A DNA stretch of 64,000 nt from Actinomadura craniellae (GTDB taxonomy: Bacteria > Actinomycetota > Actinomycetes > Streptosporangiales > Streptosporangiaceae): the NCBI RefSeq assembly GCF_003289645.1, contig NZ_QLYX01000019.1:62001-126000 (forward strand). Direction: 5' to 3'. Of the stretch, positions 19,059 through 27,442 are shown piece by piece. The translations under genes and the position numbers were made by a program. The notes below the pieces were generated by a model. It did not search any database. It was not told where the DNA came from and was given only the letters and a program-made list of their open reading frames with translations. Numbering within the stretch: the stretch's first letter is position 1; the number at the start of each line of letters is the position of its first letter.

Positions 19059-19951
19059 CGGTAGCCGTACCGCTGCCGGACGGGGGACGTCGCCGCGGCC
19101 ACCAGCCGCCGCTGGGCGGCCGGCATCGCGCGCCGCCACTCGTCGTCGAGCCGTAGCTCGATCCGGCCCGACCGGTGCCGGTCGGTGTTGCCGGCGACGG
19201 TGTGCGTGGGGGCCAGCGTGCCGACCCGTCCCGTCACCGGCAGGGCGGCGGAGGCCGCCCCGGCCAGGCCGGCGATCCGGCGCAGCCAGGGCTCGGGCTC
19301 GGCGATCAGGTCCTCGTACCGGACCAGCAGGTAGCGGTCCGCGTCCCCGCTCCACAGCCGGGCGGCGGCGAGGTTGCCGGCCCGCCACAGCAGCGCGCTG
19401 GTGACCGGGGGACGGGTGACCATGGTCTCCCTGGACTCCTTGACCCGCAGCCAGGACCAGGCCACCGCGCGCGGGTCGCGGACCAGGTGGACGTACCGCA
19501 GGTCCAGGCCGGGCAGCCGGGACAGCAGCCGCCCGTAGGTGGCGGGCTTGGTGGTGTCGATGATCACCCGGGCGCCGGTGACCTCGGCGACGGCCGGGTA
19601 GAGCCGGCCGAGCGGGGCCGCGGCGGCCACGGCGGCCCGCTCGCCCGGCAGCCGCCCGGTGATCGACAGGGCCTGCACGGCCCGGCCCCGGGAGGTCCGC
19701 GCGTGCAGCCGCCGCAGCGCCTCCGTCTCGGGCGCGTCGGGGCCCCCGTACGCCCGGGCCAGGACGTCGCGCCACACCGGGCAGTGCCGCACCGGGGCCC
19801 CGCAGCCGCAGTCGCCGCCGGCGGCCAGGCCGCGCTCCCACAGGTAACCGGCCTCGCCGACGTTGAAGAAGCCGTCGATCTGGCCGAGCAGGCCGCCCAG
19901 CAGGGTGCTCCCGCTCCGCCCGGCCCCGGTCACGTGCAGAACGACGGTCAT
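19055..19951 (-). CDS. PAPS-dependent sulfotransferase family protein
   Basis: A 298-residue Sulfotransfer_3-like protein. The PAPS loop is GAGRSGSTLL (residues 9-18); the 3'-phosphate region is YVHLVRDPRAVAWSW; LLVRYEDLIAEPE follows. A Cys cluster near residue 47 (GDCGCGAPVRHCPVW) is common in this subfamily. It is the second of two sulfotransferases in the locus and is embedded in the operon between the Ig-like secreted protein and the glycosidase, which argues that the polymer or its lipid carrier is sulfated. Confidence 0.86.
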   Translation of the reverse strand: MTVVLHVTGAGRSGSTLLGGLLGQIDGFFNVGEAGYLWERGLAAGGDCGCGAPVRHCPVWRDVLARAYGGPDAPETEALRRLHARTSRGRAVQALSITGRLPGERAAVAAAAPLGRLYPAVAEVTGARVIIDTTKPATYGRLLSRLPGLDLRYVHLVRDPRAVAWSWLRVKESRETMVTRPPVTSALLWRAGNLAAARLWSGDADRYLLVRYEDLIAEPEPWLRRIAGLAGAASAALPVTGRVGTLAPTHTVAGNTDRHRSGRIELRLDDEWRRAMPAAQRRLVAAATSPVRQRYGYR

Positions 19952-19961
19952 GGTCGGTGGT

Positions 19962-20738
19962 TCACCTCACCACGTACTGGCGGTACGGGGTGGACGGGTC
20001 GACCAGGCCGGCCCGGTCCTCGCTGCCGATCCGGATGATGAACGTGCCGCTGACCGACATCTTCTGCGAGGTCGTCCACGTGGTGGACGGGGCCCCCGGG
20101 CGGGTCACCGCGCGCCGGTGCCACATGATCGAGCCCCAGGTCCCGCCCGTCCGCAGCCACTTGCCGGTGGCCTTGTTCTGGATCGCGACCAGGATGTAGC
20201 GCACGCCGTGGTCGTCGGTCGCCGTCCCGTTCAGCGAGACGGTGGTGTTCCTGCTGACCGTCGTGGTCAGGGCGGTCGGCCTGGAGATCGCGGTGTCGGG
20301 GGCCTGGGTGTCGACGTCGAAGCGGCGCCACGGCAGCTCGGCGTCGGGGTGGCCGGCGGCGTCCTTGGCCACGGCCTGCACCATGTACGCGCCGGGCTCC
20401 GCCGGGGTCCAGGTGAACGACCAGCCGGTGCTGGCGGCTCCCGGCGCCGACAGCGTCGCGGAGTAGCGGTGGTAGGCGCCCCAGGTGCCGTCCGGGCGGT
20501 ACCACAGCCGGGTGTCGCGGTCCTGGATGGCCACCCCGACCGAGGCCACCCCGGTGTCGTCGGTGGCCGTCCCCTGGAAGGTCAGGGCCCGGCGGCCGTA
20601 CACCTCGTCCTGGAGGGCGGGGGAGGTGATGGACGCGTCCGGGGCGGTGGTGTCGTCGGCGAGCGCGGGTGTGGCGGCCCATCCGGTCAGAAAGAGAGCG
20701 CCCGCGGTCACGGGCACCACAGGCCGCATGAATTTCAT
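19962..20738 (-). CDS. Secreted protein with two Ig-like repeats
   Basis: A 258-residue protein. ATG 20738 follows GGAGG. The signal peptide ends ATPALA. Two repeats of about 110 residues each contain TATDDxGV, a W/Y-rich strand and DGTWG or GGTWG. The first is close in pattern to the four repeats in the deacetylase at the left edge. It is the first gene of the leftward operon running to 15025. No catalytic motif is seen; it may bind the polymer or act as a surface adhesin. Confidence 0.7.
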   Translation of the reverse strand: MKFMRPVVPVTAGALFLTGWAATPALADDTTAPDASITSPALQDEVYGRRALTFQGTATDDTGVASVGVAIQDRDTRLWYRPDGTWGAYHRYSATLSAPGAASTGWSFTWTPAEPGAYMVQAVAKDAAGHPDAELPWRRFDVDTQAPDTAISRPTALTTTVSRNTTVSLNGTATDDHGVRYILVAIQNKATGKWLRTGGTWGSIMWHRRAVTRPGAPSTTWTTSQKMSVSGTFIIRIGSEDRAGLVDPSTPYRQYVVR

Positions 20739-21082
20739 CAGGAAATCCTCCGTTCGACTCAGCCCCCGAGAAGTCCGAGTGTAAGGAGAAAAGCTGCGTA
20801 TAAGGCATCCCTGCTCGGGTTAACGAACGGCGCATTCGAGTGGATGGGAAGGTGAACCGCCCAGCTCGGAGCGGCTATGCGCGGGCCAGGTGAACGCGCG
20901 ACGGCCAGCGGAAGAATCTCCTCCGATCGCACTGAACGCGCGACGGCCGAACGGCGAATGCAATCACTTACCTATACATGTGGAACCGGGGTCGTTTTTA
21001 GGGTCGGCATTGAAATTGTGCGCCAGGGAGGCCGTTCATGCGTCATTCGCCGAGTTCGTCGCAACAGCCCGGAGAACAGCCG
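20739..21082. promoter_or_regulatory. Divergent intergenic region of the polysaccharide operons
   Basis: These 344 bp separate the leftward operon from a rightward glycosyltransferase. No gene is evident. The stretch holds a pair of 16-bp direct repeats (annotated separately) and an AT-richer patch around 20960-21000 that could carry the rightward promoter. Confidence 0.5.
20891..20948 (+). repeat. Two identical 16-bp direct repeats 42 bp apart
   Basis: TGAACGCGCGACGGCC occurs at 20891-20906 and 20933-20948. The 42-bp offset equals four helical turns, placing both copies on the same DNA face, as expected for cooperative regulator binding. They sit about 150 bp before both flanking genes. Which regulator binds, if any, is unknown. 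Confidence 0.75.
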
Positions 21083-22222
21083 ATGCGCATCGTGATGATC
21101 GGCCAGCGCGGCCTGCCCCCCACCCACGGCGGCGTCGAGCACCACGTGGCCCACCTGGGCCGGCGGCTGGCCGAGCGCGGGCACCAGGTGACCGCGTTCT
21201 GCCGGACCAACTACGTGACCGAACGGTCCGCCGACTACCAGGGCATCCGGCTGCGGCACCTGCCCACGATCGGGTCCAAGCACCTCGACGCGATCGTGCA
21301 CAGCGCGCTGTCCACCACCGTCGCCGGCATGCCGGACATCGTCCACTACCACGCCCTCGGCCCCGGCCTCTGCGCGCCGCTGCCCCGCTACCTGTCGGGC
21401 ACGCGGGTGGTGCAGACCGTGCACGGCCTGGACGACCGGCGGGCCAAGTGGGGCCGGGCCGCCCGCTCGGTGCTGCGCACCGCCCGGTGGGTGAGCGACC
21501 GGGTGCCGGACGCCGTGGTCGCGGTCTCCGAAGAGGTGCTGGGCTCCTACGCGGGGAGCCGCCGGGGCCTGACCGTCCACATCCCGAACGGGGTCGAGCG
21601 GCCGGCCCGGCCCGCCCGGGGCTCCGCCGACAGGTTCGGGCTGCGACCGGGCCGCTACGTGCTCTACGTCGGCCGGCTCGTCCCGGAGAAGGCCCCGGAC
21701 CTGCTGATCAGGGCGTTCCGGGAGCTGCCCGGCGACACCGAACTGGTGATCGCGGGCGGCTCGTCGTTCACCGACGACTACGTCGACGAGCTGCGGAAGC
21801 TGGCCGCCGCGGACTCCCGGGTCCGGATGCTCGGCTACGTGTACGGCGACGACCTGGCCGCGCTGTACGCCGACGCCGGCGCGTTCGTCCAGCCGTCGGT
21901 GCTGGAGGGCATGCCGCTGACCCTGCTGGAGGCGCTGTCGCACGCCGTTCCGGTGGTGGCCAGCGACATCGCGCCGCACCTGGAGGTGCTCGGCGGCGAC
22001 GCCCCCGGTGGACGGATCTTCCGCGGCGGGGACGCCGGGCACCTGCGCGACGTGCTGGCCGCGGTGCTGGCCGGCTCCGCCGCGGAGCGGGAGGGGGCGG
22101 CGAAGCGCCGCGACGACGTGCTGGACCGGTACTCGTGGGACACGGCGGTCGATGCGCTGGAGGAGCTCTACCGGGTGTTGCTGCGGCGGCCGGCGCAGGC
22201 CGCCAGCCGCGCGGCCCGCTGA
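21083..22222 (+). CDS. Glycosyltransferase family 4-type protein
   Basis: A 379-residue GT-B enzyme. ATG 21083 is chosen over 21038 because GGAG lies eight bases upstream and MRIVMIGQRGLPPTHGG is a typical GT4 start. Donor-binding features are LYVGRLVPEKAPDLLIRAF, FVQPSVLEGMPLTLLEAL with the E-x7-E spacing, and VVASDIAPHLEVLG. A serine-rich loop near residue 145 varies between relatives. It precedes the glycosylphosphotransferase and probably acts in the same cytoplasmic assembly line. Confidence 0.88.
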   Translation: MRIVMIGQRGLPPTHGGVEHHVAHLGRRLAERGHQVTAFCRTNYVTERSADYQGIRLRHLPTIGSKHLDAIVHSALSTTVAGMPDIVHYHALGPGLCAPLPRYLSGTRVVQTVHGLDDRRAKWGRAARSVLRTARWVSDRVPDAVVAVSEEVLGSYAGSRRGLTVHIPNGVERPARPARGSADRFGLRPGRYVLYVGRLVPEKAPDLLIRAFRELPGDTELVIAGGSSFTDDYVDELRKLAAADSRVRMLGYVYGDDLAALYADAGAFVQPSVLEGMPLTLLEALSHAVPVVASDIAPHLEVLGGDAPGGRIFRGGDAGHLRDVLAAVLAGSAAEREGAAKRRDDVLDRYSWDTAVDALEELYRVLLRRPAQAASRAAR

Positions 22223-22256
22223 GCCTCCCGACACCTCCCTCCCACGGATCACTGCT

Positions 22257-23714
22257 GTGACAACGGGTTCGGTGCCGGTCGAGCGGCGCCCCAGGACATC
22301 GCCGCGCGCCGGACGCCGCTCCTCCTGGAGCCCGTCCTACATCGGCGTGCTGCGCCGGGTGGACGTGGTGGTCGTCGTCACCGCCGTGCTGATCGCCTAC
22401 GCCGGGCGGTTCGGGTCCCGCGCCCCGCTGGTCTCCGGGGTGCCCTACATGGCGGTCGCCGCCATGCTCGCCCTCGCCTGGCTGGGATCGCTGCGGCTGA
22501 TGCGCGGCTACGACATCAAGATCATCGGACATGGGGCCGAGGAGTACCGCCGGGTGCTCGGCAGCGGGCTCCGGCTGGCCGGGCTGGTCGCGATCGTCTG
22601 CTACCTGGCCGACGCCCCGGTGGCCCGGGGCTTCGTCGCGCTCGCCTTCCCGCTGGGCACCTTCGGCCTGCTCACCGGGCGCTACACCGCGCGCAAGTGG
22701 CTGCACCACCGGCGGCGGGCCGGGGACGGCTGGTCGCACCGGGTGCTGGTCGTCGGCGACGGCCCCCAGGTCGAGGACCTGGTGCGGCAGCTGCGCCGCG
22801 AACCGTACGCCGGCTACCAGGTCGTCGGGGTCTGCACGCCCGACGGGGGCGGGGTGGCCGGGGCGCCCGGGGTGGGCACGCTCGACGAACTGGGCGAGGC
22901 CCTCACCCGGGTGGCGGCCGACACCGTCGCGGTGACCGCCTCGGCGGGCATCACCGCCACCACCCTGCGCCGGCTGGGCTGGGAACTGCACGGAACGGGC
23001 GTCGGGCTGGTGGTGGCGCCCGCGCTGGTCGACATCGCCGGACCGCGCATCCACACCAGCCCCGTCGCCGGGCTGCCGCTGATCCACGTGGAGGAACCGG
23101 AACTGGCCGGCCGCCGCAGGGCCATGAAGCACGTCGTGGACCGGCTGGTCGCCCTGGTCGCCCTGGTCGCGCTGCTGCCCGTGCTGGCGGTCGTCGCGCT
23201 GGCGGTCCGGCTCGACACCCCCGGGCCCGCGCTGTTCCGCCAGGTCCGGGTGGGCCGGGACGGGCGCCCCTTCACCATGTACAAGTTCCGGTCGATGACC
23301 GTGGACGCGGAGGCCCGCCGGGCGGCGCTCGCGGAGTGGGACGACCACGACGGCGGAGTGCTGTTCAAGATCCGCCGGGACCCGCGGGTCACCCCGGTCG
23401 GGCGGGTGATCCGCAAGTGGTCCCTGGACGAGTTGCCGCAGCTCGTCAACGTGGCCCGGGGGGAGATGAGCCTGGTCGGGCCGCGCCCGCCGCTGCCGGA
23501 GGAGGTCGCCCGGTACGGCGCGGACGTGGCCCGGCGGCTGCTGGTCCAGCCCGGCATCACCGGCCTCTGGCAGGTGAGCGGCCGGTCCGACCTGTCCTGG
23601 GAGGACAGCGTGCGACTGGACCTGTACTACGTGGAGAACTGGTCCCTCACCACCGACGCGATCATCCTCTGGAAGACCGTCGGCGCGGTGTTCCGCCGCA
23701 CCGGGGCGTACTGA
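22257..23714 (+). CDS. Polyprenyl glycosylphosphotransferase (WbaP/WcaJ-like)
   Basis: A 485-residue membrane enzyme starting at GTG 22257. Four N-terminal helices are followed by a CoA-binding-like domain (VLVVGDGPQVEDLV) and a fifth, reentrant helix before the catalytic domain: MYKFRSMTVDAE, IRKWSLDELPQLVNV, MSLVGPRPPLPEEV and WQVSGRSDLSW. These are the hallmark motifs of bacterial sugar transferases that put the first sugar-1-phosphate on undecaprenyl phosphate. With the flippase and Wzy-like protein it completes a Wzx/Wzy-type pathway. The GTG has only a weak upstream site, so the start is less certain. Confidence 0.9.
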   Translation: MTTGSVPVERRPRTSPRAGRRSSWSPSYIGVLRRVDVVVVVTAVLIAYAGRFGSRAPLVSGVPYMAVAAMLALAWLGSLRLMRGYDIKIIGHGAEEYRRVLGSGLRLAGLVAIVCYLADAPVARGFVALAFPLGTFGLLTGRYTARKWLHHRRRAGDGWSHRVLVVGDGPQVEDLVRQLRREPYAGYQVVGVCTPDGGGVAGAPGVGTLDELGEALTRVAADTVAVTASAGITATTLRRLGWELHGTGVGLVVAPALVDIAGPRIHTSPVAGLPLIHVEEPELAGRRRAMKHVVDRLVALVALVALLPVLAVVALAVRLDTPGPALFRQVRVGRDGRPFTMYKFRSMTVDAEARRAALAEWDDHDGGVLFKIRRDPRVTPVGRVIRKWSLDELPQLVNVARGEMSLVGPRPPLPEEVARYGADVARRLLVQPGITGLWQVSGRSDLSWEDSVRLDLYYVENWSLTTDAIILWKTVGAVFRRTGAY

Positions 23715-23740
23715 GCGTTCTGCCGGTGGTCCCGGGGGTA

Positions 23741-23765
23741 CCGCCGGCCTCCGCCCGGCCGGCGG
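23741..23765. terminator. Possible bidirectional hairpin between convergent genes
   Basis: CCGCCGG (23741-23747) and CCGGCGG (23759-23765) form a 7-bp stem with an 11-base loop between the ends of the glycosylphosphotransferase and DUF1508 genes. No T-tract is present and the stem is short. Confidence 0.4.
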
Positions 23766-23813
23766 ATCGTCAGGGGCCAGTGGACGGGGTACCGCGACCC
23801 CTGCCGCCTCCCG

Positions 23814-24191
23814 TCAGCAGTCCAGGACGACGGGACGCCGGCGGGGGCGCTGCTCGCCGCGCCCGGCGACCCACGGGTCGAGCCGGGCCTCGGCCGCCTG
23901 CAGCCGGAACCGCCCGGCCGCGGAGTCGGCCTCCCTGCGCCGCCCGTACGGGTGGGCGCTGATCGCGACGACCACCTGTTCCAGGCGCATCGCCCAGGTC
24001 CACATGCCGCCCCGGTCGCTGCTGAAGTCCATCGAGGCGGAGGCGGCGTTGAGCTGCACGACCCGGATCGCGGCCGCGGCGTGCTCTTCGTCCGGAAAGC
24101 CCTGCGGGGAAAGTGCGACGAGCCGGTGGTTCGCCGTCAGGAAACGCCAGGATATCTGTCCGTCGGATGTGCGGTAACGCTGAAAACGCAT
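23814..24191 (-). CDS. DUF1508 (YegP-like) domain protein
   Basis: A 125-residue protein. Residues 5-45 (FLTANHRLVALSPQGFPDEE and AAAAI) match the short beta-strand DUF1508/YegP unit, normally found in tandem; here one clear unit is followed by about 70 basic, Arg-rich residues without recognisable homology. It faces the polysaccharide gene convergently. Cellular role unknown. Confidence 0.6.
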   Translation of the reverse strand: MRFQRYRTSDGQISWRFLTANHRLVALSPQGFPDEEHAAAAIRVVQLNAASASMDFSSDRGGMWTWAMRLEQVVVAISAHPYGRRREADSAAGRFRLQAAEARLDPWVAGRGEQRPRRRPVVLDC

Positions 24192-24284
24192 AGCGTGAAA
24201 TCCCTTTCAGGGGTAACTGAAGAAAGACCGGCTACCGCCTGGAAAGGACCGGATGCGGGCCGTACCTAGAAGGGGTTCCGCGGA

Positions 24285-25289
24285 TTACTCCGCCAGGACG
24301 TGACGACGCCGCCGGGCGGCGATTATCGCGCTGCCGCCGGCGGCCACCATTGCGCCGCCGGCGAGGGTCAGCGGGAACAGGAAGGCGGTGCCCGTCTTGG
24401 GGAGGTCCCCGCCGGCGGACCCGTTGGTGCCCGTGGTGGTCCCGCCCGACGGGTCGTCCGTCGGGGTGGGGCCGGCGCAGTCGTCAGGAGAGGCGGACGG
24501 GCTCGCGCCGGCGGTGGCCGTCGCGGTGGCCGTGGCGGTGGCCGTGGCGGTGGGCGTCGGGCAGGGCGTCTCCGACCCGGTCGGAGTGGGGGTGGCGCTC
24601 GCGCTGGGGGAGGCGGTGGTGGCCCGCGCCTGGACGCGGGGCGGCGCGACGGGGGCGTTCCGGGCCAGGGTGAGTTCGATCGTCACCTCGCCGTCGCCCG
24701 CCGGTTCGCCGAGCGCTCCCACCCCGGTGCCGGTGGGCTCGGTGGGCAGGTCGGTCCAGCTCACCCGGGTGCCGGACACCTCGGGCGGGATGCCGAAGGT
24801 CCGCAGGTCGAGCACCTCGGGAGGGGTCCCGGGGGTGGCGGTGGGCGTGGCGGCGGGCGCCGGGCCCACCGCGGCCCGCAGCGTGCCCTCGGCGCCGCCG
24901 ATCACGACGGCGGGGTCCTGCAGGGTGACGGTGCGGTCGGGGTAGACGAGCACCGCGCGGCCGCGGTAGCCGATGTCGGCCGTGCCGGTCCTGGCGTCAT
25001 AGGTGCCCTCGGCCAGCGGGAAGCGCAGGGTTCCGTCGGGCTGGAGCGACGCGCCGCCGCTCACCTGGACCTTCGGTTCCGTGCCGGCCGTGCCGTACTC
25101 CCAGTCGAGGTGCCCGCCTGCCACGGCGTTCGGCGTGGGCGAGGACGTGGGCGTGGGCTCGCCCGGGGCCGGGGTCGCCGCGGCCGGGGCGATGACCAGC
25201 CCGGTGGTGACCAGCGCGGCCCCGGCCGCGACCAGCCCGCGGCCCAGCGCGGACAGGCCCTGCGGGGACTCGGGCAGCGGACGCTTCAT
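24285..25289 (-). CDS. HtaA-domain cell-wall protein with LPKTG sorting signal
   Basis: A 334-residue protein with a signal peptide (residues 1-39). HtaA-type sequence follows: GHLDWEYG, TLRFPLAEGTYDA, GTADIGYRGRAVLVYP, a fold known for haem binding in corynebacteria. A Thr/Ala/Pro spacer with an ATATATA run leads to LPKTG at about residue 303, a hydrophobic helix and a RRRR tail, a complete sortase sorting signal. The conserved Tyr/His haem contacts cannot be assigned by eye. A sortase gene starts 254 bp away on the opposite strand, making this its likely substrate. Confidence 0.82.
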   Translation of the reverse strand: MKRPLPESPQGLSALGRGLVAAGAALVTTGLVIAPAAATPAPGEPTPTSSPTPNAVAGGHLDWEYGTAGTEPKVQVSGGASLQPDGTLRFPLAEGTYDARTGTADIGYRGRAVLVYPDRTVTLQDPAVVIGGAEGTLRAAVGPAPAATPTATPGTPPEVLDLRTFGIPPEVSGTRVSWTDLPTEPTGTGVGALGEPAGDGEVTIELTLARNAPVAPPRVQARATTASPSASATPTPTGSETPCPTPTATATATATATATAGASPSASPDDCAGPTPTDDPSGGTTTGTNGSAGGDLPKTGTAFLFPLTLAGGAMVAAGGSAIIAARRRRHVLAE

Positions 25290-25543
25290 CGCATATCACT
25301 TCCTGCGCACGGTGTCGGGCGTTCACCCGGTGGACTTTTGTTGTTGGCCCTGACCGACCAGAAAGAGAGTTCGCCGATTTTCGGCGCGCTCGAAATTTTG
25401 TTATGACACTAAAAGTTGATCCCGACTCATTATGATGAAGCTGCTCATGGTGTGGAATTCTCGCTGCGACAATCCACTCGTGAGCCGTCGCGTCTTTGGC
25501 GGTAATTCACCCTCCTGCCACATTACGAAATGGTGATGGATTG
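25290..25543. promoter_or_regulatory. AT-rich divergent region between the LPKTG protein and sortase genes
   Basis: These 254 bp are clearly less GC-rich than the surroundings, especially around 25375-25450. They should contain both divergent promoters. No DtxR/IdeR-type iron box was recognised. Confidence 0.45.
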
Positions 25544-26173
25544 GTGACTCAACGCGATGGTGTCGGGCCGTTGCATGTTTTCGGGGAAATCGTGCTGACC
25601 CTAGGGCTCGTCCTGCTGCTCTTCGCGGGCTACGAGTTCTACGGCAAGGCGTGGGCCGCGGAGCAGGAGCAGGACCGGCTGGACGCCGATCTCGACCGCC
25701 GCTGGGCGGCCGGCCCGCCCGTGCCGGGGCAACCCGCGAGCCGGTTGCACATCCCCCGGCTGGACCGGCACTGGGTGGTCACGCTGGGAGTCACGCAGGC
25801 GGCGCTGGCCCATGGCCCCGGGCACTACCCCCGCAGCGAGGATCCGGGCGAGGTCGGCAACGTGGCCATCGCCGGGCACCGGATGCGGTCGGTCTTCTGG
25901 GACCTCGACCGGCTGCGCACGGGCGACCCGGTCGTGGTGGAGACCCGGACCGGCTGGTTCGTCTACCGGGTGGTCCGGCTCGCGGTCGTCCGCCCCGACC
26001 AGATCGAGGTCGTCGCGCCCAACCCCGACAAGCCGAAGGCCCGGCCCCGGCGGCGGCTGCTCACCCTCACCACCTGCCATCCCCGCTTCCAGAACCGGCA
26101 GCGCCTGATCGTGCGGGCCGAACTCGCCGAGGTCCGGTCCAAGAAGGCGGGCCGCCCGGCGGCGCTGGCCTGA
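25544..26173 (+). CDS. Sortase (class E-like), catalytically intact
   Basis: A 209-residue membrane transpeptidase. The start is taken as GTG 25544, just before the helix IVLTLGLVLLLFAGYEFY; TTG 25541 is an alternative. The sortase domain contains LHIPRLD, GHYPRSEDPGEVGNVAIAGHRM with the catalytic His, LLTLTTCHPRF with the Cys and RQRLIVRAEL with the Arg. It would cleave a sorting signal such as the LPKTG of the neighbouring protein and attach the product to the wall. Class E enzymes often prefer LAXTG, so the pairing is an inference. Its 3' end is duplicated downstream. Confidence 0.9.
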   Translation: MTQRDGVGPLHVFGEIVLTLGLVLLLFAGYEFYGKAWAAEQEQDRLDADLDRRWAAGPPVPGQPASRLHIPRLDRHWVVTLGVTQAALAHGPGHYPRSEDPGEVGNVAIAGHRMRSVFWDLDRLRTGDPVVVETRTGWFVYRVVRLAVVRPDQIEVVAPNPDKPKARPRRRLLTLTTCHPRFQNRQRLIVRAELAEVRSKKAGRPAALA

Positions 26174-26272
26174 GCGCCCGGGAACCCCGGGGGAACAGGG
26201 AACCTCGTGCGGGCCGAGCTCGCCGAGGTCCGGTCCAAGAAGGCCGGCCGCCCGGCGGCGCCGGCCTGAGCG
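26111..26272 (+). repeat. Tandem duplication of the sortase gene 3' end
   Basis: Bases 26111-26176 (last 63 coding bases including the stop, plus three) recur at 26207-26272 with three substitutions, offset 96. The second copy begins GTG and reads 21 codons (VRAELAEVRSKKAGRPAAPA) to a stop. It could be inert or a translated tail peptide. Confidence 0.9.
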
Positions 26273-26431
26273 ATACCGGGGACCCCGAGGGAACGTTGCC
26301 CCGCGGTTCATCGGGCCTCAACGCCGATGCCACGGCCGGTCCCGCCCGGGTCGGGTCCGATGGACGCAGGTCCGCGCGGTACCCGGCGCGGACCGCCCGT
26401 TCGATGCCCGTTCGATGGAGGTGCGAGGCGA

Positions 26432-27292
26432 GTGCGCTCTCGATTGGCCCGCGGCCCGCTGCTCGCGGGGCTCGGCGCGACGGCGATCCTGGCGGCCGGC
26501 GGCGTCTGGACACCCGCCCACGCGGCCACGCTGCTGATGAGCCTGTCCGTGGCCGACCGGTCGCTGCAGCCCGGCGACTCCACCTCGGCGGTCATCCGGG
26601 TGCTCGCCGGCTCGGGGGGACCCCTGGAGGGGGCCGGTGTCAGGATCGGTGTCACCGCGCCGGCCACGGTGACGCTGTCGTGCGGGGGTTCGGAGTGCGC
26701 GCTCGGCGAGGTGGGCACGGGCGGCACGAGCGTCACGGCCCGGGTGTCCATCCCTTCCTGGGTCAAGAAGCCGACCAGCGTTTCGCTCAGCGCCACGGCG
26801 TCCGCCGGCAACGCTCCGGCGCAGAGCCGGAGCACCGTGCTGTCGGTGACGGTCCCGGCGCCGCCCCCGCCGCCGCCTTCCCCGAAGCCGCCCGCCCCCA
26901 AGCCGAGCAAGACCGCCTCGCCCGCGCCCCGCGGCTCCACCCCGCCGGCGGCGTCCGGCGGGGTCGCGGGCGGGCCGCCGTCGCTGCCGGGCGCGCCGCC
27001 TCCGCTGCCGGGAATGCCGGGCGCCCCCCTGCCGTACTCCGGGCCGGTCCCGGCTCCGGGAGTGAGCCTGCCGGCGGTGGCGGCGCTCACCCCGTCGGTG
27101 GCCTCCGGTCCCGCGGGGCCCGGGCAGCCCGGCATGGTGCTGCGGGCCGGCACCTCGCCCGCCGCCGCCGACCCGGTCGTGCTCCGGCTGGCCTGGCTGC
27201 ACGCCGCCTGGCTGGCGGTGCTGCTCGCGGTGACGGTTCAGGCTGCCCGCTGGCTCCGGCAGCTCCGGGATGAGCGGATTTCTAACCAGTAG
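26432..27292 (+). CDS. Secreted, membrane-tethered Pro-rich protein of unknown function
   Basis: A 286-residue protein; GTG 26432 begins VRSRLARGPLLAGLGATAIL, a signal peptide ending PAHA. A beta-rich domain of about 115 residues (SVADRSLQPGDSTSAVIRVL) resembles invasin/Ig-type extracellular modules. A proline/glycine-rich spacer of about 100 residues follows, then a transmembrane helix (LHAAWLAVLLAVTVQAA) and a charged tail. There is no LPXTG. It lies just after the sortase and its duplicated tail, in the same direction. Confidence 0.6.
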   Translation: MRSRLARGPLLAGLGATAILAAGGVWTPAHAATLLMSLSVADRSLQPGDSTSAVIRVLAGSGGPLEGAGVRIGVTAPATVTLSCGGSECALGEVGTGGTSVTARVSIPSWVKKPTSVSLSATASAGNAPAQSRSTVLSVTVPAPPPPPPSPKPPAPKPSKTASPAPRGSTPPAASGGVAGGPPSLPGAPPPLPGMPGAPLPYSGPVPAPGVSLPAVAALTPSVASGPAGPGQPGMVLRAGTSPAAADPVVLRLAWLHAAWLAVLLAVTVQAARWLRQLRDERISNQ

Positions 27293-27442
27293 TGGACAAC
27301 AAGTGAATGTTTACCACCCGGGCGTAACCCCGTACGCTCGGTGAGCTGGTCTGATCATCGAGGGGCCCGGAAACACCGGTTGGCGTATCCGGGTGCGACG
27401 GTAGATCGTGGTCCACCCGGAGGACGTACGGGGAGGGGACGC

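Noticed and set aside
25290-25543. Possible DtxR/IdeR iron box controlling the HtaA gene
   Set aside because: The region is AT-rich but no 19-bp TTAGGTTAG-type palindrome is present.
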